Shown: positions 10,127 through 24,162 of the stretch, in pieces
Numbering within the stretch: the stretch's first letter is position 1
Layout of the letters: every line of letters starts with the position of its first letter
Assembly: GCF_008831285.2 (NCBI RefSeq)
Contig: NC_045141.1
Coordinates: forward strand, 26,091,315-26,155,314
Length of the DNA: 64,000 nt
Reading direction: 5' to 3'
Source: Nymphaea colorata
Lineage: Eukaryota > Streptophyta > Magnoliopsida > Nymphaeales > Nymphaeaceae
Made by a program: the position numbers and the translations under genes
Notes under the pieces: model-generated
What the model was told of the DNA's origin: nothing
What the model saw: the letters and a program-made list of their open reading frames with translations, nothing else
Database searches by the model: none

Positions 10127-13100
10127 AGCAAATGCGGCAGTCCTGAGCACGAACTCTACGGACCAGAGCTAGGACTGGTTAAGATGATCACGTGCACTAG
10201 TTAAATTCGTGGTTTCTGATTTCCCCTTAGCGATTACTTATAACTTGCTGATGACATTTACCATCCATAAAAGGAAGCTTAATTAGACCATGATCTTGAG
10301 GCACCTATAGCAGAACGTACGAGAGTATTTAAACGTAAACTTTTTTTTCCTTAGAATATATTATACAACGAAGATACACAATGGTTATCGAACTCTTGAC
10401 CTTCTTCGACTTGGGTTATATTACAGCATAAGAAACAAATTCTGTTCGGGTTACCACAAATTGCAAACTGCACAGCGGGTCGGATCACTTAGAGCAGACT
10501 GGTTTACCATCTGAATTCATTTATTTATGTGTGTTAGGGTTAAACATACCATTTTCAATCAGAATGCTCATGTGGGCAGAAGGACGTTTAGCCAGTTCCT
10601 GGTTCTGCATCAACCCTGTGCACAAGCCAATGCAGCCCTAGACCCTTAGACCCTGGGGGAAGTGGCTCCCCGTTGTTAAGTGGACTTTTTGGCCACTCTT
10701 CACTGTGCCTGTGGAGCTCTTGACATCAATGGAGTTTATGATCTCATGAACTTTGTATTCCAATAGATCCACCTGTTGGGCAGATGATCATGGTTCGACT
10801 CTCATACGTACGTTACCGCTATTCCTTACAGAATCAAATACACAAAGTGTTCCTAGAGGCAGGTCGCAAGCACATCTATTCCAATGGATCTAACTAAGCC
10901 ATTTTCATTGTTATTTACAATATCTGACTTGTGGGAGACCATGTGAGGCCGGAACTTGAAGAGTTACAGGACAATACCATGTCAAAATTCTTGCTGTAAA
11001 AAGGCAGAGCTGACAGCCGATTCTCCATCTTCAACTAGACACCCTTTGTAACTCCTTACAGTTTTGCTTATAGGTATTGCAACATCTAGAAGTGTTTCGT
11101 ATCAAGAAGTTTTCCATGTTTGGTTTGTACCATTGCATGCTTTCAGTGCCGTCGTCATAAGGGTCAGTACATCGCGTCTTAATTATGAATTTCAGTGCTC
11201 AACAAACAAAACGCTGATGGTTGTTAATGACTTGGCGTTTCACTTGACAATTTATTATGTTCATACACATTATTTGATTTGTTTTTTGGTTCTTAATGAC
11301 ATTTAATGATAGTTTATACGCCCAAAATTACATTCGATCCAGTTTTTTTCTCGTTTGAAAGAAAAGTTCGAAATACTTTGTGCTGCGCCCCGGTTCTTTC
11401 TCATGTTTGTCGATCTTATCTTCTATGTTGACAGAGGATAAAAGAAACCAGATCACCGTTACCCAAATTAATTATTTATAGTGATTTGCAGAATAATTCG
11501 CCAAAATATTAAAGTAGTAGCATATGCAGCAGTAGAATTAATTAATGTTTATATGGCTCATGTACTTGGCATTCCTCAGAACCATATATACTATCGACAG
11601 GGCCCGTCTTTCTTTTCATTCTAGTTGATTGCAATACTGTACCATGCCATTAATCAAATCAGATGGTTCTGTTTCCCTTTCCTTTTTAGCTTATGCGGAA
11701 TCAAAATCCAATAGATTAAGAAAGTTAGAACGAGTGATGAGGAATTCTCCGAAGCATTATAAGGAATAATAGTCCTTTTTCCAAGTGGGATGAGTTCCAT
11801 CTTGCAGTACACAGGTGCAGAAAGGAAAGAAGTTGGGCTTCTTCTTCCATGACTTGGGAGCTATTTAAGAATATTGACCTCGTTGATAGCTAGTCTTGAG
11901 TAGAATAAAGAAGTAACGTACACTTTTCAGTTTGGCCGTCCCACTTGTGTTGTTTCTTTTCTCTCTGTTGTTCCGAAAGTAGCTATTTTAACATCAGCTG
12001 TAAAGGAACTTCCATCTCTTGTTCAAATTCTAATTTTATTGGCATGTAGAGGCTTTGGAGAAACTTATTGACGTTCAAAATTGTAATTTTTCATAGCAGA
12101 AAATTGTGCGAAAGGAATTATCATTGTTTAGCGGAAAAATATGGCAAATTTTTGGATGGCATTTCATGAAAAGCGGATTCACTAATCCGGCCTGGTCTGC
12201 AACATATGCTGATTAGTTGATCTCAACCCGAATTGATGAATAGATGCGAAAGACACAGTGCCGTTTGTATTCCTTTGCCGCTAATTTTGGTTCACAACAA
12301 GGCTTACCAGGCAAACGAGCGGCATATACATCTACCGGTACTGCGTTGCTAATTAAACTCACTGTACATCCGCCAGGACATGTGTATCCTGTGATCTCCT
12401 TGCTGAAAGAATGCAAGTTTTTTGCAGCTTTTGTTTTCTGTTTGGATTACTTGATTCTTGATTATTTTAAATTACATTTCTCTGTCTAGGCATCTTATAT
12501 ATGTATATCAATTTCCCTCTTTGCATATATATATATATATGTATATATGCACAAGTAGTCACGTCAGATGTGCTTTCTTGTCATTTAGTAGATTCATACC
12601 TAGACATTGACAACATTGGAGCAAAGCACCATTTTGTCCCTCCGTTAATTACCTAAAAATATTGACTAATATTATGCCGTTGGTGCAGACTATTCTCTGT
12701 TTTTAAATCCATATTGTCTAAGATCAGCACTTAATTACTCCACATGCTGCCATTTTAAAAGCAGGAAGATTCTATTCAATCTAAATCATCACCTAATTAA
12801 TGAAAACCATGTGTTTTAGAGGTGACAACGCAATCTCTACCTACTGTGGATTCACAATTGACAGTAGCGATGTCAGATTACTTTCAGAACGTCATTCGAA
12901 AAGCCATATTATACAAATCTTGTCGGATTATTAGAGTTTCATGTCCATGTGTATACTGGAAATATGAGTTGCCACTATGCAGATTAATCTACTCCACGCA
13001 TATGATTAAATTAAGGTCATGACCCAGACACTGGTAGATGAGTCTTCCTCAAGAGTACTGAAAAGGCGTATTTTCCCTGTTTCACGGGCCTATTATGATC

Positions 13101-14811
13101 CTTTCTTCTGTATAAGTGCATATGGATATAGATAGAGGCACAAACAGGTTGGATTTGGATCAGATAAACATATAGAGTACGAAGTTCGAGTCAGATTTCA
13201 TTCATACAGACAGAAATAAAGTAAGAAAAAAAAAAAACCCATAACTGAAACTGCACCTTTTTCACCCATAATTATAATTAGGGGGGTGTCAAGAGGTGGA
13301 AATATCTGATCTGGCTATAAACTAGTTGATCCGGACCTGTCCCATCAAATTCCGCCGGAAAAACTAGACGTAATCCCGTTCAAGAACATACAAATGAAAA
13401 AAAAGTGTCCATACCCAATAAATATTCCATTACATTGAACGTCTGTGAGCACTCTTCAGGACCAAAGGACGTCTGAATTAGACCACCCCCCCAACAAGAC
13501 TTCACCAGCAATAGACATCTCATTTTATTACTCGTCCATGGATACCTCTTTCTTGCATACCAAATCCGAATCTAATCAGATCAAGCTTTGTCCAGCTTCA
13601 TTGGCTAAGACCCTGGGACCGCAGACAAGCCAATGGAATAAAACAAAGCCTTGTTTGGACTTGTCCATTCAGGTTGAAATTTGAATAATGATCATTGTCC
13701 GCATGCACCTCACAAGCTGAGCTCATGATCATGAGGGAGCAGAGATGCGAGCCAAACAGAAACCTGCAGCAGATTTTTCAAGAAAAAACTTCTATTTGTC
13801 TTAATATGGATAATGCGTAAAACTTACAACCTTTCAAAGCTCCTGCTCGCTCGTTCTCACTTAGTGATGGGTAGTGCAACCAGTTGGACTGTGCTGCATG
13901 TATTAACGTTATCGTTGGTTTGATTTTGGAAGAGGCTATGTTGATGGTATTGAGGAGCGCTAAATATTTTAGCTGATCAGTTACCAGCGACGAACAGGAG
14001 TGAACAGTTTGCGTGCCAAACCCAGCTGGGTCAGGAGCTATATACTCGCCTTGTTTGTCCACTGGTCATACCAAACCCATTGACTCACCAATGCATGCTG
14101 TTTCTTGTCAAGTGCTCCTACCTAACGAAGACAAATGATGATGCACAGAGAGAGAGAGCGAGAGAGGGAGAGAGTATTCGGTCTTTCTGCTCCATCTTTC
14201 AAAATTAATTTGAAGCATGTATGAGTTGTTAAATATATAAGAATGACTTCCTTTTTTTGTTTTCTCTTCTCAGCAATTTCCATTATCTTTCCTTAACACC
14301 TCGAATGGGTTGCCCAAGCAATTAGTGATTGGCTGTGGGAGACAATTAAAATATGGTGACAAACAAGTTGGACCAACATGGCGATTAAAATAAAGATGCA
14401 GTCAGTATCAATCACGTGGCACATCCTCATCGTGGCCGCACACTCAATGCATCCTCCCCAAGTATCTTTTATTTTCTTAACCCTTCCCTTTCCATTAATT
14501 TATGCCCTTCCTTAACCAAAGTTATGCCTCGCTGCATTTCTTTAGGTACACTTGATGATGGTCCCTTTTTAAAGTAGATGGTGCCCCTACTTGTTTTCTC
14601 CATTCAATATAATACTCAAATTCCATGTTGGGCGTGGAATATTATATTTAAAAGTAGGTCTAAAGTGTTTGTCAATTAACTGCAGATAAGCCCCAACACC
14701 CACAGTGGACTAGGTGTGAGGCTCACTGCAGCATCGGTTTCACTCTTTATTGGTGATCATGGGTAGCTCTAGGTTTGGCAGATGGTTCCATGGTACTTAG
14801 GTTGCTTGCTT

Positions 14812-14813
<2 letters not shown>

Positions 14814-14855
<42 letters not shown>

Positions 14856-14910
14856 ATTTGGTTGCACTGTATTGGTTTTTTGAGGATTTTTTTTTTTTTT
14901 TTTTTTTTTT
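14814..14910. repeat. (GA)n microsatellite and poly(T) tract
   Basis: About 18 GA units at 14814-14851 followed, after 36 bp, by a T run of about 23. Confidence 0.9.
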
Positions 14911-17900
14911 ACTTTAGAACTCAGACTAACTTGTGGTGGATATGCTTAATTATCATGTTGAGACAGCACCCTATTCTGCAAGTTTAACGGCAAAAAGCCA
15001 ATGGCTTTGCCGATGAAATTGAATTCAGCCATAAGGATTCATGTTAAGATGGTGGTTGAAATGATTGGGATTGTGATGGCAATGCACCCAGCCTGTTGCT
15101 TTTCCGTTCTCTTTTTGGGAGGAGGAAAATTTCTTGACAATGGAGGGCCCTGCTTGCCGATAGATTTCTAAATTGGTAGGCATTTGAAATTTAGTTGCTA
15201 GTCTGTATTTGCAAGTTTCATTCTACTTGGTCAAACATTTAATTATATTAGTCCACTGATTTTCATCGCTTGGAAAAGTACTAGGCAAAGGATATATACA
15301 GCATCTTTGTCAAGAACATCTACAAACAGATGGCATATGTGAATCAAAGATTGCACAACAAAAGGATGAGCAGGAATTTCAGATCTAGTATTATTTAAAC
15401 GAAAAATGTCCGTATATCACAGCTGACAACTTCAAATGAACTTGTGAGAAAACACTCGATGTTTGTGTTGCTATACTGATCTGGAACACATAGAAAGATT
15501 TATCTTCAAGTTCTAAGCGAGGTGTTGTTGCTGATATCAAGAAATATTCACTGCTTAGCTTCCTAAATGGATTTCCCTAATGAGATCATAACCTACAACT
15601 TCTATGTTAAGGTCTTGGAAAGCAAGATGTCTCATGGAGTACCACTTCTGGTTGAGGAATGCTTGCAGTTCTGGTCAAGAAACGTTTCTTTTATGCAAAC
15701 CTTCCTCGGTTTGGGTGTCATGGATCCTACGGGCCCCGACATTTGCATAGTTCGACGGATAATAATAATAATAACAACAGCAATAATAATAACATAGATG
15801 CGAAAATTACGTGCAAGTGAAAAGGCTGATCAAACATTTAGTTATTCGGATGTTTACATATAAAATCCATATCTTAAGCTAATTGCATATATGCATGAGA
15901 TCTTCATTAGTCTGCCAGTTGTGAATCACCTTTGAAAGTAGGGCAACTTTTATTAAAAACTGATCAGAACATACCAACATGTTAGGAGTTAAGCAAAAGT
16001 ATATCTTACTAATTAATTAAGAATGCCATTGATATTAGGCACAAGCACGATGTACATTCATAAGATTCTCTGGCTTCATGAGCTTTGTTTTTCATCACCC
16101 AATAAGTTAATGAAGATGGTTTTATTAAGGGAATCACGTACATTTCCCCTCCTCATATATATGGCATATATATCGCCTAAATGATCACGATTGGTCATGG
16201 GCCCTAATAATATTGATTCAATATTTGCCATAGCTTAGCAATATCAGAGAATGTTCTATCTCCAATTAAGCACTTTGGAATTGTGTGATGACACTTTTTT
16301 AAGAAGACAGACACATTATATAGATGTCCACAAGCTGCAAAGGATTTATATAGCCTTAAGAATAGCAAGCAAACATTCATTATGTTAGATGTCTGCAACC
16401 ATCCATAAGAAATCAAAGAAAGGAAAAAATAGTTTTTCTTCTGTAAAGGAAAAACACTACTTATAAAAAATAAATTTAAATGGTGTTCTTTCATTCTGAG
16501 CCTAAGCTTTGTTTCGAAAGGAACTGGTATATAGGCAAGTGTACTTTCATGCTCTTGATAAATCCGACTTAGCCAAGAAGTTTCTTCATGTTGTTTGGTT
16601 AACTAATAGTTGATTACATCTGTCCTATATAGTTGATCAGCTCCATAATCTTTCCTGAACCTTTGAGCTGACGTTGTAAAATTATTCTTTTTTTTTTGCC
16701 ACTAGCTGCTGCAACGATTACACTGTGGCATCATAAAAAATAGGACTTATTTAAATATAACGAGTACTTTACATGCACTAAATCTTTTGAAGTGGATAAG
16801 GCCATGTAACATTCTGAATTTTAGCTGCCTAGGCTTTTGATCCATATAATAATTTATAGATGGCTAATTTAGCTTCTTGTCATTAGTCGGAAACCCCAAA
16901 AGAGGAGAGAAAAATATTTATTATCGCTAGGTAAATATCCGGAGATTTTTATATTTAATAATTTCCAAACAGCGTAAATAGGCATATTATATGAACGCTT
17001 GTACGTGAGGCACACATTGGTTTCCAGCATCAAATGATTGAAGAAAGGAATCTTCTCAAGTTTTTAAGGTCTTTATGTTATTTATAAAGTTTAGTAGGAA
17101 GTCCAGAGGGCGCATACAATATAAAAAGGTTGAATTTTTCCCATGAATATTTAAGTAATATTTAACTAACCTTAAAGGTTAGCTTATAACCTTTTTATAC
17201 AGATTTAAAAACTCAGATTTAGCCTATGTGATAGCTTTCAAAAAGCACTTCCAAAAGGAAAAAAGTCCTGAGTAAATCCTATATACCCGTTATTGGCATT
17301 CACGATCGAATGCTAAAAAATGCTATATGTTTCAACAAATGGCTGTTTAGATAATGCTAGTCAACCTTTAAACTATGCAGGGAAGGGGAAAAAAGGGACT
17401 TCGTGTGCGTTTGTGTGTGTGTGTATAAAGAGCTAAAGTCATTTTTTTCTTATAATTTTGACAGGCTAGCTTCATTACTCGGACTAAGGATTCCATTGAG
17501 ATATAAAGAAATGTGAAGGATTTAAAAACACACACACGCACGTTTAATATAATTGATCTCGGCTTGAAATTCCTAGGGAGGAATGATATAATTGAAATAT
17601 ATATATATATATATGTTTAAAAGCTTATTAAGTAAACACAAGATGATGTATTAATCAGGAAACTAGGTGATCGAAAAAAATTTAGTACTAGTAGGCTATT
17701 GTATGAACCACTAGCTTGCTTCTCTCGTAATCAACATGTGCGTGCCATCTTGTTCGGGCGATGGCAGTTCGTGCTTTAAATTAATTGTCAGGATGTGTGC
17801 CGATACATTAATAACTAAAAAAAAAACAATTGCTGCTATATGTGAAGGATCATCATGTATGTATTTACCGAGATAATTTATAAGATCAAAGCCAATGCCA

Positions 17901-19139
17901 TTTAAATGTTCATTGTTGGTGCGAGCTGGTTGAGTTGGATAAAGGATATCCAGTTGAATTAGGAAAGTTATGAACTGATTAATGCTCTAGACGTACATCT
18001 CTTTAGGTAGTATTCAACCTTCAACCGTCTTGAGAGTTGCCAAACCCTTTCAAACGGGCCATCTTGACCGAAAAAACTTATGCAAGGATGAATTTCTTTA
18101 AGAGCAGAAAAGCAAAAAGTCTGTCATCGTAGCACTTAATTCGCCTGTTTTTCTCCACAGATCGGTAACAGAGAACAATCAGAAATTTGGAAACAGGACA
18201 AAAGGATGACCCTGAATAAATGACATTAAATGTAGTGCAATCAAACTGATGGGTTGCGTTTTTTCTGTTGAAAAACAGTAGTCGAAGTTTAAAATCTGCG
18301 GTTTAGAGTTTAGACTGTCTGGATGCCTAAGCAGGTGTAGGCTTTGAAGGTGGGAATACCAAAGAGAGGTTTTATAAGACCACATATTCCTGGTTGCAGC
18401 TTTCTTCCTGCTTGCTTTCCTTCCAAGGAGATGATGACAGGGAAAGCAAGCTCGGTATTGTTGACAACATCTTCTACCACACATATGCATTTGGTCCCAC
18501 CACCTTCCTTCACAGAGAAGACAAAAACTAAAAGAGACAACTACGAAACTAACTGGAAGAAGGCTACGCAGAGGGAGAGAGAGAGAGAGAGACATTGACG
18601 ATCAACATCACCAAATATTTTCTCGTTCATATGGGGCTGTCTCTCTTTCATAGCGTTTGATGGCGCTCCAAATTTTTTAAGGCAAATCCCTTAGAAAGTA
18701 GGCTCGTGAAATTTTCAAAGTCTGAAATGGGGAGCTCCACTGCTTTCTCTCCCTGAGTTTTTGCTCATTTAGGCGCTGCTCGAGTGAAAATTTTCTTGGG
18801 AATTTTCTTTCAGTCATGCGTTTGACATTAAGACATGGAGACTTAGGGGCAGGGAAACGAAACTTCTCCCATCCATACCGCTTGAAATATTAATCTGTGC
18901 GTATGAAACGGCTCCTCTCATGAGAAAGAAAGAGAGAGAGGATGAGCTTTGTCTCGGACCCATGGAATCATCCCGGAATTTTAGGCCTCGCAACACATGC
19001 ACATACACGAATATAGAGATAGACGATAGACTTTTCTCTCTCTCTCTCAGAGAGAGCAGAAACCAGAGCAGGAGGGATTCATTATTCATGTGGAAGGAAG
19101 GACAGCCTGCCCAGGTTTTGCGGGCAGCTTGACCAATTC

Positions 19140-19380
19140 CCGATGACAACGACTGCTGGCTCGTGGCCGACATTTCTAGGGTGGCCCCCTTCCCTCCTCC
19201 TCCTTCTCCTCCGCCTTCCCTCTCTCTGGATTAATGTAGACTCACACACGTGACTCACACTCAACGGAGCGCCCTCGCCAGCTTCGTCTTCGCCCTTGGT
19301 CTCCACCACCACCACAACTGGCGCCACAGCCTCCGCCACCACCGGCGCCACCACCACCACCACCACCGGCATCTAGGTGG
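19140..19380. repeat. GC-rich (CCACCA)-type imperfect trinucleotide repeat
   Basis: Imperfect CAC/CCG triplets at about 19300-19372, preceded by a CTCCTCCTT run at 19195-19215. Open in several frames only because of the triplet repeat. No protein family recognised. Confidence 0.6.
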
Positions 19381-20512
19381 TTGGCACTTGGCACGTATCC
19401 CAAACTTAATTTCTTTAAAACTACACCTAACGGCTATTAATATTATTCTTCCAAGTTTTTAATCTCATCGGTACAGGCATTACCCATATTTGGTCCCCCC
19501 ATCCGCATTAATTATCATCCCCCTTCCTCATCATCATCGTCGTCTAACTTTTGTTTTCCAAGATTCAAATGATCTGCCTGTTTCATTATATAGTGGTAAA
19601 GACCGAGAGATTAATATATCTTATGATTTGGTCCAATTAATCAAAGATCTAAACAGCTCATCATATCATTGGCAATTTTTTATAAACTCGAAAGATGGGT
19701 TTAGATGTACCCGGAAGGGGTGTGTGCCTCTGTATATTTTGTACTTTATAAGTGGATTCAGATACCAGATTCCTAATAATGATCATCAAACGGCTAAAGA
19801 ACAATGTATGTGCTCTTACAATTATTGTGAGAGTAGCTAGGGCCCTTGTGGCTTTTCAATTCATGGGCTTCTCCTTTCCAACAATGTGCTTGTAAAAAAG
19901 GACGTGCGCTAATGGTACATATTAACAAAGCCAAGAAAAGTTGACAGACAGTTGCAATTCATCGTTGAATACGAAAGAGGCCGCAGGTGTGACACTGACT
20001 TATAGGTTACAAAGAGACGAAAAGAAACCCGCATTGCTAAACATAAAATAAGACTTGCTTTTGTTATCATCTCAAAGGAGAAAAGAGGGAGGTCCTTTTT
20101 TTTTTTTTTCTTTTATTGGCTTGCAACCCTCTGCTCACTTTTGCTTCGATATGGTCAAATCACCTCCTTGTTCATTAATTAAGATCATCGAGTCCTTTGG
20201 TTTTTAGGGCAACCATTCTCTTGTGGAGTCACGAGGGAATAAATCAATCTTTATATAGAAGGTTCAAACTTTGAATGCTAATTTCCTTATAGATGCAGCC
20301 ATGTCGGCCCAGTTAAAGGCTTGGCCTAAATCCTTTTAGGGCCAAGCCAATGCTGTTGACCGAGTTCGAATTACTAACCTTTCATGAGTCTATCCCAAAA
20401 TCTTTTAGCCTTGTAAGGATGAGGACTCCTTGTCAAGAAAAAGTAGATCACTTAATGGACTAGATTTAAGGTCGATTTTCGTGCCCTAATGGTCGAAAAA
20501 TACGGATTCACC

Positions 20513-20518
20513 CACGTG
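20513..20518. promoter_or_regulatory. G-box/ABRE-like site upstream of AHL1
   Basis: CACGTG in CCCACGTGTC, about 810 bp before the AHL1 ATG; this extended form is the core of abscisic-acid response elements. Match seen, function inferred. Confidence 0.3.
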
Positions 20519-20879
20519 TCGATCCAGCATCTTCGCGCGTCGTGTCCATGGTGATTGGGACCAGGCAGGTGGAGGGGACCACGTTGTTGGTGTGGTGTGG
20601 GAGACTCGATAAGCTGCATTGAATTGAATTGGGTTGATTTGATCTGGAGATGAGATGAGATGAGATGGAAGTGTGGATGGGGACGCTCAGGTTGGCCAAG
20701 GAAACCCCAGCCATTGATTGATTAATCAGCAAAGTTTTAAGGCAAGTTGATCTTCTTTTCTTTGTTTGAACCCCAACTTGAGAGTTGGAGAAGGGAGAGA
20801 GCCAATAATGCACCGGTGACGACAGAGAGCCGGCCAAAGAGACAATGTGGGCCCCACACGCCGCATCATCCCACTTGCC

Positions 20880-21328
20880 CCCTTTCTCTCTCTCTCTCTC
20901 TCTCATTCATCAAACCCTAATCCAGAGGCCTCTCTCTCTCTCTCTCTCTCACATTAGAGAGCTTTTTTTAATGATTAGTATTATTACACACTCAAGTACT
21001 GAACGGCTGTTGGGATGCCTGCTGCCCTTCCCTCTCTCTTCGTTTCTTTCTTTTATCCTTCTTTCTCCCTACCTCTTCACTCCGTCGCCACTCCCTCAAC
21101 AGTTCTTCTTGGAGTTCCGAGAGCTCTCTTTCATCTTTTATATTTCTTGTTGCTTTAAAAAAAAAAAAAAAAAAAAAAAAGGAGTGGGAGAAAGAAATAG
21201 AGAGAGAAAATAAAAAATATCTCCTCTTCTTTCTCATATTATATTCTTTGTTTTTTCGAATTATCTTGATTTGTTTTCTTTTTCCAAAGAGAGGGAGGAT
21301 TTTCCCTCCTTGGATGTAAAAGAGATCA
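20880..21328 (+). promoter_or_regulatory. CT-rich proximal promoter / 5' leader of AHL1 with a telo-box
   Basis: CT runs at 20884-20904 and 20931-20950 flank an AAACCCTAA telo-box at 20912-20920; a T/CT-rich stretch and an A run of 24 (21157-21180) follow before the ATG at 21329. CT runs near transcription starts (Y patches) and telo-boxes are common in plant promoters. The transcription start cannot be placed. Confidence 0.5.
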
Positions 21329-22225
21329 ATGGCAGGGCTCGATCTTGGCACTGCGACGAGGTTCATCCATCACCAGCAGCAGCAGCTGCACCACCGGCCG
21401 GACTTGCACCTGCAGCAGCGACACCCCGGCGACTCCGATGACGACGGCAGTAACCACGCGGTCAACGGCCGGCTGGGCGCTGTGGAGGAGGACGACGAGC
21501 GGATGGCGTCCGGCGGTGGGGGAGGCGGTGGGCTAGAGCTGGTCGCCGCGTCCGGAGCCGGAGATGTTGTCGGACGCCGGCCGCGGGGTCGGCCCCCGGG
21601 ATCTAAGAATAAGCCCAAGCCCCCTGTGATCATCACCAGGGAGAGCCCCAACACCCTTCGAGCACACATTCTTGAGGTCGCCAGCGGCAGCGACATCTAC
21701 GACTGCATCGCCAACTACGCCCGACGCCGGCAGCGCGGCGTCTGTGTCCTTAGCGGCAGTGGCACCGTTACCAACGTCACCCTCCGACAGCCTGCCGCAG
21801 CAGGGGCTATCGTCACCCTCCACGGCCGCTTCGAGATCCTCTCCCTCTCCGGCTCGTTCCTGCCACCGCCTGCTCCTCCCGGCGCAACCAGCCTCACCGT
21901 TTTCCTCGCCGGCGGCCAAGGCCAAGTTGTCGGTGGCAGTGTAGTCGGTGCACTCATCGCCGCGGGCCCCGTCATGGTGATAGCTTCCTCGTTCACCAAC
22001 GTAGCCTACGAGCGGCTGCCACTCGAGGAAGAGGAGGAGCCGCAGGCGCAGGTCCAGGCACCGTCCTTGAGCCAGCCGCTGGGGATGCAGGCCGCTGGTG
22101 GGCAGTTTGCCGACCCATCCTTAGGGCTTCCCTTGTTCAATTTGCCTCTCAACGTTGGTGGCAATTGTCAGCTGCCGGTGGACTCACACGGCTGGGCAGC
22201 CAATTCTGGCCGGCCGCCCTTCTAA
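21329..22225 (+). CDS. AHL: AT-hook motif nuclear-localized protein, clade A (type-I AT-hook, intronless)
   Basis: Nuclear DNA-binding protein of 298 residues that binds AT-rich DNA in the minor groove and acts as an AHL oligomer; clade-A members restrain growth and affect flowering. Seen in order: His/Gln-rich start (11-32), acidic stretch (33-60), glycine run (61-68), one AT-hook with core [14 protein letters not shown] at 86-99 (type I), then the PPC/DUF296 domain from about 107 ([46 protein letters not shown] at 166-179) to about 225, and a variable acidic/Gln-rich tail. GRFEIL corresponds to the conserved interaction motif of clade A. Intronless, as clade A is. Coding GC is far above the flanks. 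Which of AHL15-29 it corresponds to cannot be told. Confidence 0.95.
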   Translation: MAGLDLGTATRFIHHQQQQLHHRPDLHLQQRHPGDSDDDGSNHAVNGRLGAVEEDDERMASGGGGGGGLELVAASGAGDVVGRRPRGRPPGSKNKPKPPVIITRESPNTLRAHILEVASGSDIYDCIANYARRRQRGVCVLSGSGTVTNVTLRQPAAAGAIVTLHGRFEILSLSGSFLPPPAPPGATSLTVFLAGGQGQVVGGSVVGALIAAGPVMVIASSFTNVAYERLPLEEEEEPQAQVQAPSLSQPLGMQAAGGQFADPSLGLPLFNLPLNVGGNCQLPVDSHGWAANSGRPPF

Positions 22226-23366
22226 TTAAACCGGTTGTAGTGGTAGTGGGGAAGGGAAAGGAGAAAAGGTTCCCTTCTTTTCTATTTTTCCTCTTCTGCT
22301 ACTTCTCTTTGTTGCATGTTTTGTGTTTATCTGTCGTTGGTGGGCTCTCGAAATGTGGGGAAGTGAGTTCTTTCTTTAATCTGAGTTTCATGGACAAGGA
22401 AAATGAAGGAAAGAAAGAAGTTGATCAACGGGGGTTGGAATCAGAAGAGGAGAAAGAGGGAGAGAGCGAGAAGCAGGATCCAGTTTTCATCATTGAAGAA
22501 GAAACACGTCCCTGTGAACATCAAAGGTTAGAGTGCATATTCATGGAGTTTCATCATGTACAATTACTCTCTATCTCTCTTTCTCTCTCTCTCTCTCTGT
22601 CTCTCTATCTCTCTCTCGTTGGTTTTGTATTTTTTGTTTTTCCTTTTTCTTTTATGTATCAAACGTTTTTCTTTCATAAGTAACCAGTTTGAGGCTTTGC
22701 ACTTGCTTGGAAGCTCCTTCTCTCATGTCCTGTGTCATGTCTTTCGAAAACATCACACTAATAATTGCACGTTCAAACTTCGTCGACTGAAACCATGGCC
22801 GCCATGATCATTTAACAGCAGCAGCAGCACCGAATCTTACTCCTTTCGGTTACTGAACTCAGTGATCGTGGCAAATTGAAGGACAGTAGGAATACTGCAA
22901 CAATTTATGGTGTGATCACATAGAAATTGTTTGATGCTTTTCTGTGGGTACTAATGACACTGTGCATGGCTCCCTCTTTTTGTCAGTAAATGTTGTTGAT
23001 GGGTCTTTCTAATTACGGACCTGATTTTAGTTAGCGTGCTGAAAGAACGACTAGTACATAGGAAAGCATCTTGGAAGATGCAGTTTAGTTTAGATTTCTT
23101 TGGTGAAATTGTATGATCAAGCCTTTTTCTTTTCTTTCTTGTTGTTGATTATCTTTCCCTAGTTTGCTAACCCCCAAAAACTTAGGTGCTTTTCGTCTTC
23201 TGCTTTTGTCAGTGTGATGCTCTAAAACCACACTGAAAACTGTTGTCTTGTTTGAATTCATCATGTGTCGTAATATACGAGCAACTATGTGCTCTTCATA
23301 GTGCAAACTGTTGCAGAGATCCCAGTCGAAAGATTTTCTCTTTGATCAGACCATGTTAAAAGCTAA

Positions 23367-23369
<3 letters not shown>

Positions 23370-23454
<85 letters not shown>

Positions 23455-23455
23455 T
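23370..23455. repeat. (CT)n microsatellite
   Basis: About 42 CT units with a single interruption near 23433. The minus-strand ORFs here are poly-ArgGlu artefacts. Confidence 0.95.
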
Positions 23456-24101
23456 GTGTATATATAGATAGATAGAATAGGTAGCAGAGACTCTGGACTA
23501 TTTGTTCCAAGGAGAAGTGTGCAATCAACTGACCTTACCAACTTCAAGGGATAAAACGCATGGGTTGGCATTCACCATACTGCTCCTTCAATCTTCATGT
23601 TGTGCAGCATGTCCTAACAGCAGAAACTTCTCGCCGCACTCGTCCTTTGTTTTGCTAGTTCAAACTAACATTGTCTCTAGTGCATCGGTTAAAATGCCAA
23701 CCAACTGACTAGAAGCAACATATCTTTTAGCTATTAATCTCTAAACCTTGTGTGCTTGGTGCTTGGTGCTTTCCTCATGCATGGTGTTCAACAAAAAATT
23801 TCTGATCTTAACTTTTGCGTTAAAGTTGCATAGCTTTCAGCTTGCACACTTTGATATTAATTTTCATGTCGTTTCTCTTATACATTTTTGTCTGAGTTGA
23901 GAGAAGAACCGCTGCTATAAGGCTCTACAGGAGGATATCTATGTAGAGAAAATTTTCCTTCTCTCAAATGCTCCTCAACATGGTGCGTTATTGACATGCT
24001 TATTTTATAGTTTCAGTGATGTTTTTGATCTTCCATGTGGTGAAAATGTGTGGTTTATGTTGAAACCAGTACATGTGCAGTTCAAAATTCATTTTAAAGT
24101 G

Positions 24102-24162
24102 TGCTTATGGTTCCAAAGTTCCCTTTTTTCTATGCTTATGGTTCCAAAGTCCCCTTTTTTTA
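24102..24162. repeat. 31-bp tandem duplication
   Basis: TGCTTATGGTTCCAAAGT followed by C/T-rich sequence occurs at 24102 and again at 24133 with few differences. Confidence 0.8.

Larger units (their letters stand above)
6479..14000. other. Intergenic region with no recognised gene (left half)
   Basis: About 7.5 kb of AT-rich DNA after the zinc-finger gene. No reading frame over 143 codons and none that I recognise. It contains a GC-richer island at 7860-8280, a TA microsatellite at 9897-9926, and a tRNA-like SINE head at 10068-10126 on the minus strand. Nothing else interpretable was seen. Confidence 0.7.
14001..21328. other. Intergenic region with no recognised gene (right half) and AHL1 upstream DNA
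   Basis: About 7.3 kb with no supported gene. It holds GA and T runs at 14814-14910, a GC-rich island of CCACCA repeats at 19140-19380 (translations are poly-His, poly-Val or poly-Arg and look like low complexity), and the CT-rich upstream region of the AHL gene from about 20,880. Short ORFs elsewhere resemble nothing known. Confidence 0.7.

Noticed and set aside
10780..10800. GGTTCGACTCT resembling a tRNA B-box
   Set aside because: No A-box at the right distance and no acceptor-stem pairing.
12213..12489. Overlapping 67- and 81-codon ORFs on opposite strands
   Set aside because: No similarity recognised and neither has a convincing start context or splice partners.
18179..18598. Minus-strand ORF of 138 codons
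   Set aside because: Starts in a GA-repeat-derived Ser/Leu run, has no recognisable domain and overlaps other equally open frames.
19082..19462. ORFs rich in Val, Arg or His
   Set aside because: They are translations of CCACCA and CTCCTC repeats, open on both strands; no protein signal.
20508..20906. Minus-strand ORF of 132 codons upstream of AHL1
   Set aside because: Begins in a CT repeat, low complexity, lies in promoter DNA and matches nothing known.
20992..21366. ORFs on both strands around the AHL1 leader
   Set aside because: Poly-Lys/poly-Phe from the A run; overlap the AHL1 start.
21370..21999. Long antisense ORFs across AHL1
   Set aside because: Shadows of a GC-rich coding region; only the AHL frame shows family motifs.
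22165..22683. 172-codon plus ORF after AHL1
   Set aside because: Overlaps the AHL1 end in another frame and then reads 3' UTR including a CT repeat.
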